Notes: generated from the letters alone by a model not told the origin. A stretch of 16,316 bases of DNA from Candidatus Dadabacteria bacterium (GCA_030624695.1 JAUXJP010000004.1:1-16316); one strand, 5' to 3'; counted from the stretch's first letter, positions 1 through 7,445 are shown. Numbers and translations: made by a program.

Positions 1-1
1 C

Positions 2-787
2 AATGTACACGGAGTACTTGGGAATTTTCTTGCACGCGGTACACCACAGATTTTACCTCCTGCACTTCTGGCAAAAGGCGTGAGTACCTTGTCTATTAAT
101 ACGAGGCTTGGATTTTTGGGCCAGATTATGGGCGACGGTATATTCGATAAATCTGACCAGGATATAGAAGAGTCAATTAAAGTGCTAGTGGATATGGGAT
201 TTAAAAATATCTATATTCTAGGATACAGCCTGGGTGCAAACCTTGCCGTTTATTACGCAACAAAATCCCAGGACAAGAACATAAAGGGGCTGATACTTGA
301 AGGCTGTTCATATTCCCTGCCGGATTCACAAAAAAGAAGGCTTGAAAGAAATAAGAGTATTCCACAGTATGACGATATCTATAAAAGGGCCAAGCAGATC
401 CTGGGGCCGGATCCCAGAAGTGAAGTCAATGACCAGATATTTATTATATACAGGGCATGGGGAAATTCCTTTAATCCTGAAGATGTAGAGATGTTTACTT
501 ACAGGACGTGGTGGTTTATGAGAAGTCCGGAAGCAGTTTTTGCCAAGACATGTGACCTTATTGAGCAGGTGAAAGTACCTATCCTTTTCATACATGGGAA
601 AATTGATAATGTGGTTGATATATGGGAACCAAAAGATCTGATGGGTATACTGAAAAAAACAGGAAACACAGATGTAGAACTTGTATATATCCCTGAAGCA
701 AAGCATGATTGTATGGAAAACCCGGAAGCCACAATTGATGCAATTACAGGCTGGATAAGTAAAAAAAATCCTGCTAAAAAGAAATAA
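2..787 (+). CDS. Alpha/beta hydrolase, 5' end outside the window
   Basis: Probable serine hydrolase or esterase of the alpha/beta-hydrolase fold; the substrate is unknown. The frame is open from base 2, so the GTG at 80, although a legal start, is very unlikely to be the true one. The upstream codons encode VHGVLGNFL and then GVSTLSINTR, which match the oxyanion-loop HG..GNF strand and the next strand of this fold. The nucleophile motif GYSLG places Ser at 227-229. HGKID places the likely acid Asp at 605-607, and AKHDC places the catalytic His at 704-706, so the full triad is visible. The end is lysine-rich (KKNPAKKK). No signal peptide can be judged because the start is missing. Fold assignment is firm; specific activity is not. 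Confidence 0.85.
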   Translation, partial: NVHGVLGNFLARGTPQILPPALLAKGVSTLSINTRLGFLGQIMGDGIFDKSDQDIEESIKVLVDMGFKNIYILGYSLGANLAVYYATKSQDKNIKGLILEGCSYSLPDSQKRRLERNKSIPQYDDIYKRAKQILGPDPRSEVNDQIFIIYRAWGNSFNPEDVEMFTYRTWWFMRSPEAVFAKTCDLIEQVKVPILFIHGKIDNVVDIWEPKDLMGILKKTGNTDVELVYIPEAKHDCMENPEATIDAITGWISKKNPAKKK

Positions 788-838
788 AATTCTTATATGA
801 AAAATAAAAATTTCTATAATTGAAATTATTCTGTTTAA

Positions 839-866
839 TTGCTTGAAAAATCTAAAAAAATAATTT
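839..866 (+). promoter_or_regulatory. Weak candidate promoter for pckA
   Basis: TTGCTT at 839-844 and TAATTT at 861-866 are separated by 16 bases and lie about 60 bases upstream of the pckA start, in the gap after the hydrolase gene. An overlapping alternative is TTGAAA at 843-848. The region is AT-rich, so chance matches are expected. Confidence 0.25.
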
Positions 867-926
867 ATTCTCTTGTCCTTTCCCAAGGTTCTCACAACAA
901 TTTAGATTTTGGTTGGAGGTTTGTAA

Positions 927-2477
927 ATGTCTTCTGTTGATGGTGTAAAGATTCTGGAACAGCATGGAATTAAAAATCCAAAAAACGTTCATTTTAACTT
1001 ATCAGTTCCGGAATTATATGAAATATCTATTAAAAGGGGTGAGGCCCAGATAGCAGATGGCGGCAGCCTTGTTGCATATACTGGTGCACATACAGGCAGA
1101 TCCCCGAAAGACAGATTTATAGTAAAGGAACCTACAACAGAAAATTTTATTCACTGGGGACCGGTAAACCAGCCAATATCTCCTGAAGCCTTTGACTCTT
1201 TGTATGACAAGGTCATAAACTATTTTGAAGGCAAAGAAATATTTATAAGAGACTTGTATGCTTGTGCCCATCCTGAATACAGAACGAATGTGAGAGTAAT
1301 TAATGAATACGCCTGGCACAACCTGTTTGTAAACAACCTGTTTATAAGGCCGGAAACCTCTGAAATACCACACAAAGATGTTGAGTTTACAGTAATATCT
1401 GCACCTGGTTTTAAAGCGGACCCCGAAGTTGATGGTACAAGGACCGAAACTTTTATCCTGCTTAACCTTGAAAAGAGAATCGCCCTTATTGGCGGAACCG
1501 AGTATGCAGGTGAAATGAAAAAATCTGTTTTTGCTGCTATGAACTACCTGCTTCCTGATAAAAATGTGTTCCCAATGCATTGCTCAGCAAATGTTGGCAA
1601 GGAAGGAGATGTATCACTGTTCTTCGGACTTTCAGGTACAGGTAAAACCACTTTGTCTGCAGACCCGGACAGGGCACTTATCGGAGATGATGAACACGGT
1701 TGGTATGATAAAGGTGTTTTTAACTTTGAAGGCGGATGCTATGCAAAAGTCATAAAACTTAACCCTGAGACTGAGCCTGAAATTTACAGCGCAACATTAA
1801 AATTTGGTTCAATAGTGGAAAATGTGGAATTCGATCCAGAAACAAGAAAAATTGATTTTAATAGTTCTAAGTTTACAGAAAACACAAGAAGTGCTTACCA
1901 GATTGATTCACTCCAGGGCATTGTACCCGAAGGAGTAGGCGGAATTCCAAACACTATATTTATGCTTACATATGATGCATTTGGTGTTTTACCACCTATT
2001 TCCAAACTTACTTCCGAACAGGCCATGTATTTCTTCCTGCTTGGATACACAGCAAAAGTTGCAGGTACCGAAAGAGGTGTAAGTGAACCACAGGCAACAT
2101 TCAGTTCCTGTTTTGGTGCACCATTTCTTCCAAGGCCCCCAAAGTTTTATGGTGAGATCCTAAAGAGCAAGATGGAAAAGCACAAAGCAAATGTATGGCT
2201 GCTAAATACCGGTATTTCCGGAGGCCCATACGGTATTGGCCAAAGAATGCCACTTCCTTCAACACGTGCACTGGTTACAGCTGCAATTGACGGTACATTA
2301 AACAATGGTGAGTTTATAGAAGTTCCCGTATTTGGATTACAGGTACCTGTAAGCTGCCCGGGTGTAGATTCGGACCTTCTTCAGCCAAGACTCTCATGGT
2401 CTAATTCGGAAGAGTATGATTCCAAGGCAAAAGAATTAAAAGCACTGTTTGAAGAAGAATACAAAAAATATTCCTAA
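927..2477 (+). CDS. pckA: Phosphoenolpyruvate carboxykinase (ATP)
   Basis: Converts oxaloacetate plus ATP to phosphoenolpyruvate, ADP and CO2, the first committed step of gluconeogenesis, in the cytosol. At 516 residues it is close to the usual length of the ATP-dependent family. Diagnostic segments are TGRSPKDR (56-63), the kinase-type P-loop GLSGTGKTT (234-242), the metal/phosphate motif IGDDEHGW (252-259), and SAYQID near 322. The ATP-type P-loop and overall layout separate it from the GTP-dependent enzyme. A strong ribosome binding site GGAGG at 915-919 sits 7 bases before the ATG, fixing the start. It stands alone, 139 bases after the hydrolase, and converges on the DUF4124 gene with only 4 bases between stop codons and no terminator. 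Confidence 0.97.
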   Translation: MSSVDGVKILEQHGIKNPKNVHFNLSVPELYEISIKRGEAQIADGGSLVAYTGAHTGRSPKDRFIVKEPTTENFIHWGPVNQPISPEAFDSLYDKVINYFEGKEIFIRDLYACAHPEYRTNVRVINEYAWHNLFVNNLFIRPETSEIPHKDVEFTVISAPGFKADPEVDGTRTETFILLNLEKRIALIGGTEYAGEMKKSVFAAMNYLLPDKNVFPMHCSANVGKEGDVSLFFGLSGTGKTTLSADPDRALIGDDEHGWYDKGVFNFEGGCYAKVIKLNPETEPEIYSATLKFGSIVENVEFDPETRKIDFNSSKFTENTRSAYQIDSLQGIVPEGVGGIPNTIFMLTYDAFGVLPPISKLTSEQAMYFFLLGYTAKVAGTERGVSEPQATFSSCFGAPFLPRPPKFYGEILKSKMEKHKANVWLLNTGISGGPYGIGQRMPLPSTRALVTAAIDGTLNNGEFIEVPVFGLQVPVSCPGVDSDLLQPRLSWSNSEEYDSKAKELKALFEEEYKKYS

Positions 2478-2481
2478 AACT

Positions 2482-3039
2482 TTATGGCCTTAAGTAACCT
2501 GGCGGTACACCCTGTTTCCTAGCATCATATCTAAGCTGTTCTTTTTCTTCTTCTATTAGTTCCAGGCGTTTAAATAGAGGTGGCAGGCGTCCTTCGAGGT
2601 ATCTCAAATCAAGTATCATCAGATCTGCCTTGTAGCCATTTATAAGGTAATAATCGATATTACTTTTTAATATATCTATTTTTTTTTCGGTGATATAGAT
2701 TTCTTCGAGTGTTCTTTCTTTTTTTTGTTCAATATTGAGGGCCAGATTTCTCCAGTACAGCCTTATTTCTTCCTTAATAATTTCTTCTTCAATTGCCGCA
2801 GTATTTTCATCGATGGTATCTTCTAAAATAACAATTTCTTTTTCGGTGACAGGCAGTTTCTTTTTGGTTTTTATTATTTCTATAACATCCATATTGTTGT
2901 CAGGTTTTTTGTCTGTATAGTGGATTGCCCCGTTTTTATCTTTCCATTTATAGATTGTATAAGAAGATGAATTGTCAGTGGACAAAGCAAAGAAAAAGAC
3001 AAAAATTAAAAAATAGTAAAAAAGATGTTTCCTTTTCAT
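2482..3039 (-). CDS. DUF4124-domain exported protein with coiled-coil tail
   Basis: Function unknown. The 185-residue protein opens with a basic and then very hydrophobic segment (residues 2-20, rich in Phe/Tyr/Leu), a likely signal peptide or membrane anchor. IYKWKDKNGAIHYTDKKP (about 29-46) is the hallmark of DUF4124, a small beta domain of envelope proteins. Residues about 65-175 are dominated by Glu, Lys, Ile and Leu and are probably helical or coiled-coil. The end, GVPPGYLRP, is proline-rich. No convincing Shine-Dalgarno precedes the ATG. It is divergent from the 57-residue peptide gene at 3082, with 42 bases between the two starts, and converges on pckA. The domain name is supported; the cellular role is not known. 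Confidence 0.85.
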   Translation of the reverse strand: MKRKHLFYYFLIFVFFFALSTDNSSSYTIYKWKDKNGAIHYTDKKPDNNMDVIEIIKTKKKLPVTEKEIVILEDTIDENTAAIEEEIIKEEIRLYWRNLALNIEQKKERTLEEIYITEKKIDILKSNIDYYLINGYKADLMILDLRYLEGRLPPLFKRLELIEEEKEQLRYDARKQGVPPGYLRP

Positions 3040-3081
3040 AATCGTTGTTTATTATATTATATATTCACCTAGGAAATAGAT

Positions 3082-3255
3082 ATGAAAAAATCTATAATAA
3101 AAGTAACAGTTGCCCTTGGATTAATACTGGGAGGGCTTATTCCATTCTCTCATGTAATTGATATTGATACACCTGCACAGGCCTGCGGCGGCAAAGGCAG
3201 TAGCTCTGATGATGGCAGTGATAAGGGTCAGGGTCCTCAGTCCGGCAAACTTTAA
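3082..3255 (+). CDS. Small exported peptide, 57 residues, unknown family
   Basis: I do not recognise this gene, but it looks real. AGGA at 3071-3074 is 7 bases upstream of the ATG, and a strong terminator follows 23 bases after the stop. The product has a classical signal peptide: MKK start, hydrophobic core from about residue 5 to 22, and a predicted cleavage site after AQA (32-34). The mature part would be about 23 residues, beginning CGGKGSSSDD and rich in Gly, Ser, Asp and Lys, with a single Cys at its first position. The residues before that Cys (AQA) do not fit a good lipobox, so ordinary signal peptidase I cleavage is more likely than lipidation. It is divergent from the DUF4124 gene. 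Function is unknown. Confidence 0.65.
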   Translation: MKKSIIKVTVALGLILGGLIPFSHVIDIDTPAQACGGKGSSSDDGSDKGQGPQSGKL

Positions 3256-3278
3256 ATTAACTATATTTAAAAAGTTAA

Positions 3279-3313
3279 GGGCGTATGCACATTGATGTAT
3301 ATGCCCTTTTTTT
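3279..3313 (+). terminator. Rho-independent terminator after the 57-residue peptide gene
   Basis: An 11-bp stem (3279-3289 with 3296-3306, including two G-U pairs) closes a 6-base loop and is followed by seven consecutive T residues (3307-3313). This is the clearest terminator in the window and supports transcription of the small gene just upstream. Confidence 0.9.
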
Positions 3314-3780
3314 ATAATCTTAGTTAGCCCTTTTAGTCAAAAATAACTACAAGTAAAAACTTAATAATTATGGTATAACTCCCTCGGAACACACATTATT
3401 CTATAAATATATTAAATAATATTAATTATGAATTAACAATTTTATTTATATTAAATATTATTTTCACTAAACTTATTCATCTATTTGTGATAGTATTTTA
3501 TTATAGGTGAGGGGTTAGGTGGTACGATTTCTATTCATACAATCCTCCATTAAACATCTAGCCCTTCTTTATTCACTTCACTTTGTAGTACCTCTGATTT
3601 ATTTATCCATATATGAGATCTATAGATTCCCGGTATGTGGTAAAGCTAAGAAAGATACTGTAATAAGTTAAATAAATTCATGAAAAATGGAGATTCAGGT
3701 CACAACTTGGTCACAAAACTGATAATGAGGGGTGTAAGGTGTTTAACATAGCCTATAAAAATCAGTAAGAAAAAAGAATG
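3314..3780. other. Gene-poor AT-rich stretch downstream of the tRNA genes
   Basis: No recognisable gene. The first 170 bases are highly AT-rich. A 50-codon open frame (3519-3671, plus strand, GTG start) encodes a hydrophobic peptide, with AGGGG at 3510-3514 ahead of it, but it has no other support. An 8-base direct repeat GGTCACAA occurs at 3698-3705 and 3709-3716, about 65 bases beyond the 3' end of tRNA-Glu. A T-rich run follows tRNA-Glu on the minus strand. The stretch could be a decayed integration site, but nothing proves it. Confidence 0.5.
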
Positions 3781-3855
3781 CGTCCCCGAGGGGATTTGAA
3801 CCCCTGTTACCGGCGTGAAAGGCCGATGTCCTAGGCCCGGCTAGACGACGGGGAC
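3781..3855 (-). tRNA. tRNA-Glu (anticodon UUC)
   Basis: Folds as a full cloverleaf of 75 bases. The acceptor stem GTCCCCG pairs with CGGGGAC and G is the discriminator base at 3781. The T-arm contains GGTTCAAATCC. The seven-base anticodon loop CTTTCAC gives anticodon TTC, which reads Glu codons. CCA is not encoded (CAT follows). It is the second gene of a two-tRNA transcript, 10 bases after tRNA-Lys. Confidence 0.96.
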
Positions 3856-3865
3856 GTTGACAATG

Positions 3866-3938
3866 TGAGCCGTACAGGATTTGAACCTGTGACCCACTGC
3901 TTAAAAGGCAGTTGCTCTACCAACTGAGCTAACGGCTC
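3866..3938 (-). tRNA. tRNA-Lys (anticodon UUU)
   Basis: A 73-base cloverleaf. Acceptor stem GAGCCGT pairs with ACGGCTC and A is the discriminator. The D-arm is TAGCTCAGTTGGTAGAGCA and the T-arm contains GGTTCAAATCC. The anticodon stem is ACTGC/GCAGT with loop CTTTTAA, giving anticodon TTT for Lys. CCA is not encoded. It is the first gene of the Lys-Glu tRNA pair and lies about 16 bases downstream of a good promoter. Confidence 0.96.
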
Positions 3939-3953
3939 AAAATTGAGACACTA

Positions 3954-3981
3954 AATATATCACGACCAAGTATCTTGTCAA
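3954..3981 (-). promoter_or_regulatory. Sigma-70 promoter of the tRNA-Lys/Glu operon
   Basis: On the minus strand a perfect -35 box TTGACA (3976-3981) and a -10 box TATATT (3954-3959) are separated by 16 bases. Transcription would start about 8-10 bases before tRNA-Lys, as expected for a stable RNA. The -35 box also lies in the divergent upstream region of the MFS gene. Confidence 0.75.
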
Positions 3982-4052
3982 AATATAATTCGATTATATT
4001 TTACTTTCAGGTTTTTACGTGCGAAAGTTAAACAGATTTAGGCAGAATAACT

Positions 4053-5222
4053 ATGATATCAGGTCTTGATAAAGCTCAGAAAAAGAACTTCACACTTATA
4101 ACACTCTCAAACTTTTTTTTCTTTTGTAATTTCTCTGCATTCTTTTTACTCCCGTTATTTATTAAAGACCTCGGGGGTGATAAAGCAGATATCGGTTATA
4201 TAATGGGTACCTTCGGTATAACTTCCCTGGCCTCAATTCCCCTGGTGACTTACTTGATAGATAAATACGGAAGGAAGTACTTTATAGTACTCGGTGGGGT
4301 ATTGATGTCTGTTGCTACTCTCATGTTTCTTTCTGTCGATATGATAGGAATTGAAATTTATATATTAAGGCTCCTCCAGGGAATAGGTTTTGCCTTTTCC
4401 TTCACATCAGCAAGTACTTCAGTGTCGGACAATATTCCGCAGAACATACGGGCTCATGGCCTTGGTGTATTCGGGGCATTTACAATCGCTTCATATGCTA
4501 TTGGCCCTTCTATTGGTGAGTTCATTATTTTAAAGTCCGGGTTTGATATGTTTTTCCTCTATGCCGCAGGTTTTAGTCTTGTAGCCGTTGCTCTTGCACT
4601 ACTCGCACAGGAAGGCCAGTTTACAAGGGCTGATGACAGGTTTGTCCTGGATCTATTTAAACTGATTGGTTCAAAGAGATACCGGCTGATACTTTTTACA
4701 AATCTTATTATTGCTTGCGGCCTTGGAAGTATTCTTCATTTTTTCTCGGTATTTTTGAGGTCCCGTGATTTTGCTGTATCCACTTTTTTTCTTACATATA
4801 CCTTAACGGTAATTGTAATCCGGATTTTGGGCAGTAAGGCTTCGGACAGATTTGACAGGAAACTGATTGCCGCTCCCAGCATGCTGATAATGGCCCTGTC
4901 GCTAATCTTCGTATTTATTATAGATTCTTTTTATACGGCACTTTTGATATCCTTTTTATTTAGTTTTGGTTACGGGTTTTTGTACCCGACAATAAGCGCA
5001 ATTATTATTGACAGAGCTTCATCTTCTGAAAGGGGTAAGGCGATGGGTGCTTTTAACGCTTCCTTTAGCCTCGGGATAAACTACATTGCATTCCCGCTTG
5101 GAATAATTGCAAAGTACTGGGGCTTTCCCGTGATGTATTTTTTGACCGGTATTTTAGTACTTATCGGTTCGGTTATCTTTATTGTTTTTGAAAAAGGTAA
5201 GACATATGAAAATAAAACATAA
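4053..5222 (+). CDS. Major facilitator superfamily transporter
   Basis: An inner-membrane secondary transporter; substrate unknown. The 389-residue protein is strongly hydrophobic, with spacing consistent with about 12 transmembrane helices. The MFS motif A appears in the first half as TYLIDKYGRKY (66-76) and its echo in the second half as GSKASDRFDRK (260-270), on the loops between helices 2-3 and 8-9. Gly-rich helix segments such as RLLQGIGFAF (106-115) are typical of drug or metabolite efflux carriers. The short extra-membrane loops leave no room for a fused domain. The ribosome binding site is poor (AGG, about 10 bases before the ATG). It is the first gene of a packed operon and overlaps the start of the tRNA methyltransferase gene by 17 bases. 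Confidence 0.93.
   Translation: MISGLDKAQKKNFTLITLSNFFFFCNFSAFFLLPLFIKDLGGDKADIGYIMGTFGITSLASIPLVTYLIDKYGRKYFIVLGGVLMSVATLMFLSVDMIGIEIYILRLLQGIGFAFSFTSASTSVSDNIPQNIRAHGLGVFGAFTIASYAIGPSIGEFIILKSGFDMFFLYAAGFSLVAVALALLAQEGQFTRADDRFVLDLFKLIGSKRYRLILFTNLIIACGLGSILHFFSVFLRSRDFAVSTFFLTYTLTVIVIRILGSKASDRFDRKLIAAPSMLIMALSLIFVFIIDSFYTALLISFLFSFGYGFLYPTISAIIIDRASSSERGKAMGAFNASFSLGINYIAFPLGIIAKYWGFPVMYFLTGILVLIGSVIFIVFEKGKTYENKT
5194..5197 (+). promoter_or_regulatory. Ribosome binding site deciding the start of trmI
   Basis: AAGG lies 8 bases before the ATG at 5206, inside the end of the MFS gene. It favours this ATG over the in-frame TTG at 5182, which would add eight residues with no match to the family. 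Confidence 0.6.
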
Positions 5223-5979
5223 CGATCTGGTATTAATACTTGCACCTGATAACAAAACCTATCTGTTAAGGGCTACGAAGGAAAAAAAATTTCACACTAA
5301 TAAAGGAATATTAAAGCTGGACGATGCTATAGGAAAAGAGTTTGGCGACAGTATTGTATCCACCCTCGATACAACTTTTCTTATTCTTGAGCCTACAATT
5401 GAAGACAGGATGATGAAGGTAAAGAGGCAGACGCAGATAATCTATCCCAAGGACGCTTCCATGATCCTTCTAAAGGCAAGTATTGGTGCAGGGAGCAGGG
5501 TCATTGAAACAGGACTTGGTTCTGGAGCATTATCCATAGCCCTTGCCAATGCAGTTTCGCCGACCGGAAAACTTTATACATATGAAAGAAGGGAAGAATT
5601 TATAGTTAATGCCAGGAAAAATATAGAAGATGCAGGATTTGGCGACTGCGTGGAGTATAATCTAAGTGATGCAAAGGATGGATTTAAGGAAAAAGGAGTT
5701 GATGCCGTAATACTTGACCTTCCTTCACCCTGGGACGGCATTCAATCGGCATACAAGGCTCTTAGGGGCGGGGGAAGACTGATAAGCCTGTCTCCCACAG
5801 TAAACCAGATAGAAGAAGCGGTAGACCACCTTGAGAAAGAAGGATTTGTGTTCATCGAAACCTTTGAAACAATTCAGAGGCACTATCTTGTCAGAAGAGG
5901 AAAGACAAGGCCGATAGACAGAATTATTGGCCATACAGGTTTTCTTACCATAGCGAGGAAAGCTAATAAACAGCTTTAG
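5206..5979 (+). CDS. trmI: tRNA (adenine-58-N1)-methyltransferase TrmI
   Basis: SAM-dependent Rossmann-fold methyltransferase that makes m1A58 in the T-loop of tRNA; bacterial TrmI acts as a homotetramer. The 257-residue product has an N-terminal beta domain (1-70) followed by TQIIYPKD (76-83), typical of this family. The SAM motif I is ETGLGSGALS (101-110), the acidic ribose-binding site is YERRE (126-130), and motif IV is DLPSPW (171-176) with the catalytic-type Asp. Family members often have DLPDPW, so Ser at that place is a small variation. The ATG at 5206 was chosen for its ribosome binding site. Overlap with the transporter gene implies translational coupling. Confidence 0.93.
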   Translation: MKIKHNDLVLILAPDNKTYLLRATKEKKFHTNKGILKLDDAIGKEFGDSIVSTLDTTFLILEPTIEDRMMKVKRQTQIIYPKDASMILLKASIGAGSRVIETGLGSGALSIALANAVSPTGKLYTYERREEFIVNARKNIEDAGFGDCVEYNLSDAKDGFKEKGVDAVILDLPSPWDGIQSAYKALRGGGRLISLSPTVNQIEEAVDHLEKEGFVFIETFETIQRHYLVRRGKTRPIDRIIGHTGFLTIARKANKQL

Positions 5980-5994
5980 AAAATATAATACTAT

Positions 5995-6786
5995 ATGTTT
6001 ACAGCTAGTTACAGGCAATACTTAATATTAGTTCTAATCTTAATTGTTTCATGTGGGAACTCTAAAGAACCAGATACTTACCGCGTACTAAAAGTTATAG
6101 ATGGTGATACTGTAATTATAGACCATCCAAATGTAGAAAGGGTCAGGTATCTTGGAATAGACACTCCCGAGACACTTAAGCCCGACTCACCAGGGGACCC
6201 TTTTAGCAAACAATCAACTGCTTTCAATGAAAGGCTGGTACTTGGAAAAGATGTAACCCTCGAAATTGATGAAGAAAAATATGATCCTTACGGGAGGCTT
6301 CTGGCCTATGTATTTATAGACGGAATATTAGTCAATGAGGAACTGGTAAGGGAAGGGCTTGCAAGAGCATTCTTTATCGGGCCAAACAGGAAATACGAGA
6401 GTAGGATATATAAGGCACAAAGAGAAGCACAAAATAATAAAAAAGGCATTTGGGGGAGCCCCGAAAGTTTTAAAACACCTAAAGATAATAAAAAGTTTTT
6501 AATAAAACCATTCCAGGCAAGGGAATATGTAAATGACAGGGTTGTTGTAAGGGGAAAGATAAATACAATGAAGAAGAACAACTCAAAAGTGATGGTGCTC
6601 AGCCTTGAAAATGACCTAGATATTGTATTTTTTAAAGACAGTCTCGAAAATTTCAGGTTTTTTAAAATAGACCCGGCATATGACTATATTGGAAAACCTG
6701 TTGAAGTAATCGGGAGGGTTACCATGTACAGGGGGTCCCCCCAAATAATTGTCTCTCATCCAAGTGTAATCAGGGAATTAAATTGA
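5995..6786 (+). CDS. Thermonuclease-like lipoprotein (SNase fold) with C-terminal OB-like domain
   Basis: Predicted exported nuclease of the staphylococcal nuclease family. Residues 1-19 form a signal peptide ending IVSC, a lipobox with Cys20, so it is probably lipid-anchored and outside the cytoplasm. The SNase domain spans about 28-155. All expected active-site residues are present: the Asp pair in VIDGDT (35-39), Arg51, Asp56 and Glu59 in RYLGIDTPE, and Arg101 in YGRLLAY. Residues about 172-262 form a second domain whose pattern (VVVRGKI, YIGKPVEVIGRV, RGSPQIIV) resembles a nucleic-acid-binding OB fold. No clear Shine-Dalgarno precedes the ATG. It lies 15 bases after trmI, and its stop overlaps the TTG start of rsmG. 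Confidence 0.88.
   Translation: MFTASYRQYLILVLILIVSCGNSKEPDTYRVLKVIDGDTVIIDHPNVERVRYLGIDTPETLKPDSPGDPFSKQSTAFNERLVLGKDVTLEIDEEKYDPYGRLLAYVFIDGILVNEELVREGLARAFFIGPNRKYESRIYKAQREAQNNKKGIWGSPESFKTPKDNKKFLIKPFQAREYVNDRVVVRGKINTMKKNNSKVMVLSLENDLDIVFFKDSLENFRFFKIDPAYDYIGKPVEVIGRVTMYRGSPQIIVSHPSVIRELN
6772..6776 (+). promoter_or_regulatory. Ribosome binding site deciding the TTG start of rsmG
   Basis: AGGGA ends 6 bases before the TTG at 6783. No ATG occurs near the conserved N-terminus of RsmG, so this site supports a TTG start that overlaps the upstream stop codon (TTGA). Confidence 0.65.
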
Positions 6787-7421
6787 ACCTAGAAAATCTA
6801 CTTGTAAAAGGTTCCAGCGAACTTGGAATAACACTCAATTCCCGGAAGATTCAAAAATTTTTATCCTACCAGGAATTAATTAAAAAATGGAATAGTAAAA
6901 TCAATCTTACTTCGGTCACTGATGATAGTGAGATAATTGTCAAGCATTTCCTGGATTCGCTTACAGTTTCTGAATTAATTACTGACGGCCCTAACATCCT
7001 CGATATTGGCACAGGGGCAGGTTTCCCGGGTGTTCCGATAGCCATAGTAAGGGAATCACTAAATATTACAGTCCTCGATTCAAGGGAGAAAAGGATTTTT
7101 TTTATTAACGAGGTATTAAGGGAATTAGATCTTAGCAATGTTAAGACAGTTTCAGGAAGGGCTGAAGACAGTAATAACGGTGTTCCGAGAATTAATTTTG
7201 ATTATGTTTTGACAAGAGCCGTGGGAGATATAAAAGAAGTGATAAATTTATCAGTTCCTTATCTTAATGAAAAAGGGAAGATTATATTAATGAGAGGGAA
7301 AGAAGGCAAGATTGAATGGGAAAGGTTTAAAAATAACAATTTAAAACTACTTCATTTACGGGAAATAATAGTGCCTGAAAGTAATTTTATGAGGGTATTG
7401 CTTGTTCTTTCACAAAAATAA
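6783..7421 (+). CDS. rsmG: 16S rRNA (guanine-527-N7)-methyltransferase RsmG
   Basis: Methylates N7 of G527 in the 530 loop of 16S rRNA using SAM. The 212 residues match the family length. Signature segments are KINLTSV (39-45), KHFLDSL (54-60), the SAM motif DIGTGAGFPG (74-83), SGRAED (124-129) and TRAVGD (144-149). The TTG start overlaps the thermonuclease stop by 4 bases. In many bacteria rsmG sits with mnmG or parAB; here it is the last gene of a transporter/trmI/nuclease operon. Loss of RsmG is known to give low-level streptomycin resistance in other bacteria, but nothing in this sequence speaks to that here. Confidence 0.96.
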   Translation: MNLENLLVKGSSELGITLNSRKIQKFLSYQELIKKWNSKINLTSVTDDSEIIVKHFLDSLTVSELITDGPNILDIGTGAGFPGVPIAIVRESLNITVLDSREKRIFFINEVLRELDLSNVKTVSGRAEDSNNGVPRINFDYVLTRAVGDIKEVINLSVPYLNEKGKIILMRGKEGKIEWERFKNNNLKLLHLREIIVPESNFMRVLLVLSQK

Positions 7422-7445
7422 AAGGGGAGGGTGTGGGCTCTCCCC
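7414..7445 (-). terminator. Terminator reading on the minus strand
   Basis: GGGGAG (7424-7429) and CTCCCC (7440-7445) form a 6-bp GC stem with a 10-base loop. On the minus strand the stem is followed by TTTTATTTTT (7423 down to 7414), a proper U tract that runs into the end of rsmG. On the plus strand the hairpin has no U run, so it fits a minus-strand transcript better, although it could also end or stabilise the rsmG mRNA. Confidence 0.6.

Noticed and set aside
80..82. GTG at 80 as the start of the hydrolase gene
   Set aside because: The frame stays open to base 2 and the upstream codons encode the conserved HG-containing strand of the fold, so the true start is outside the window.
326..895. 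189-codon minus-strand frame over the hydrolase gene
   Set aside because: It is a shadow of the alpha/beta hydrolase frame, rich in Phe, Cys and Ile, with no family features.
1014..1580. 188-codon minus-strand frame inside pckA
   Set aside because: It is fully covered by pckA, whose motifs are unmistakable; the composition is that of an antisense shadow.
3709..3775. Minus-strand peptide ending SFVTKL next to tRNA-Glu, considered as the tail of a decayed tyrosine integrase
   Set aside because: Only about 20 residues are open, no catalytic residue is visible, and the resemblance is too slight to support a pseudogene call.
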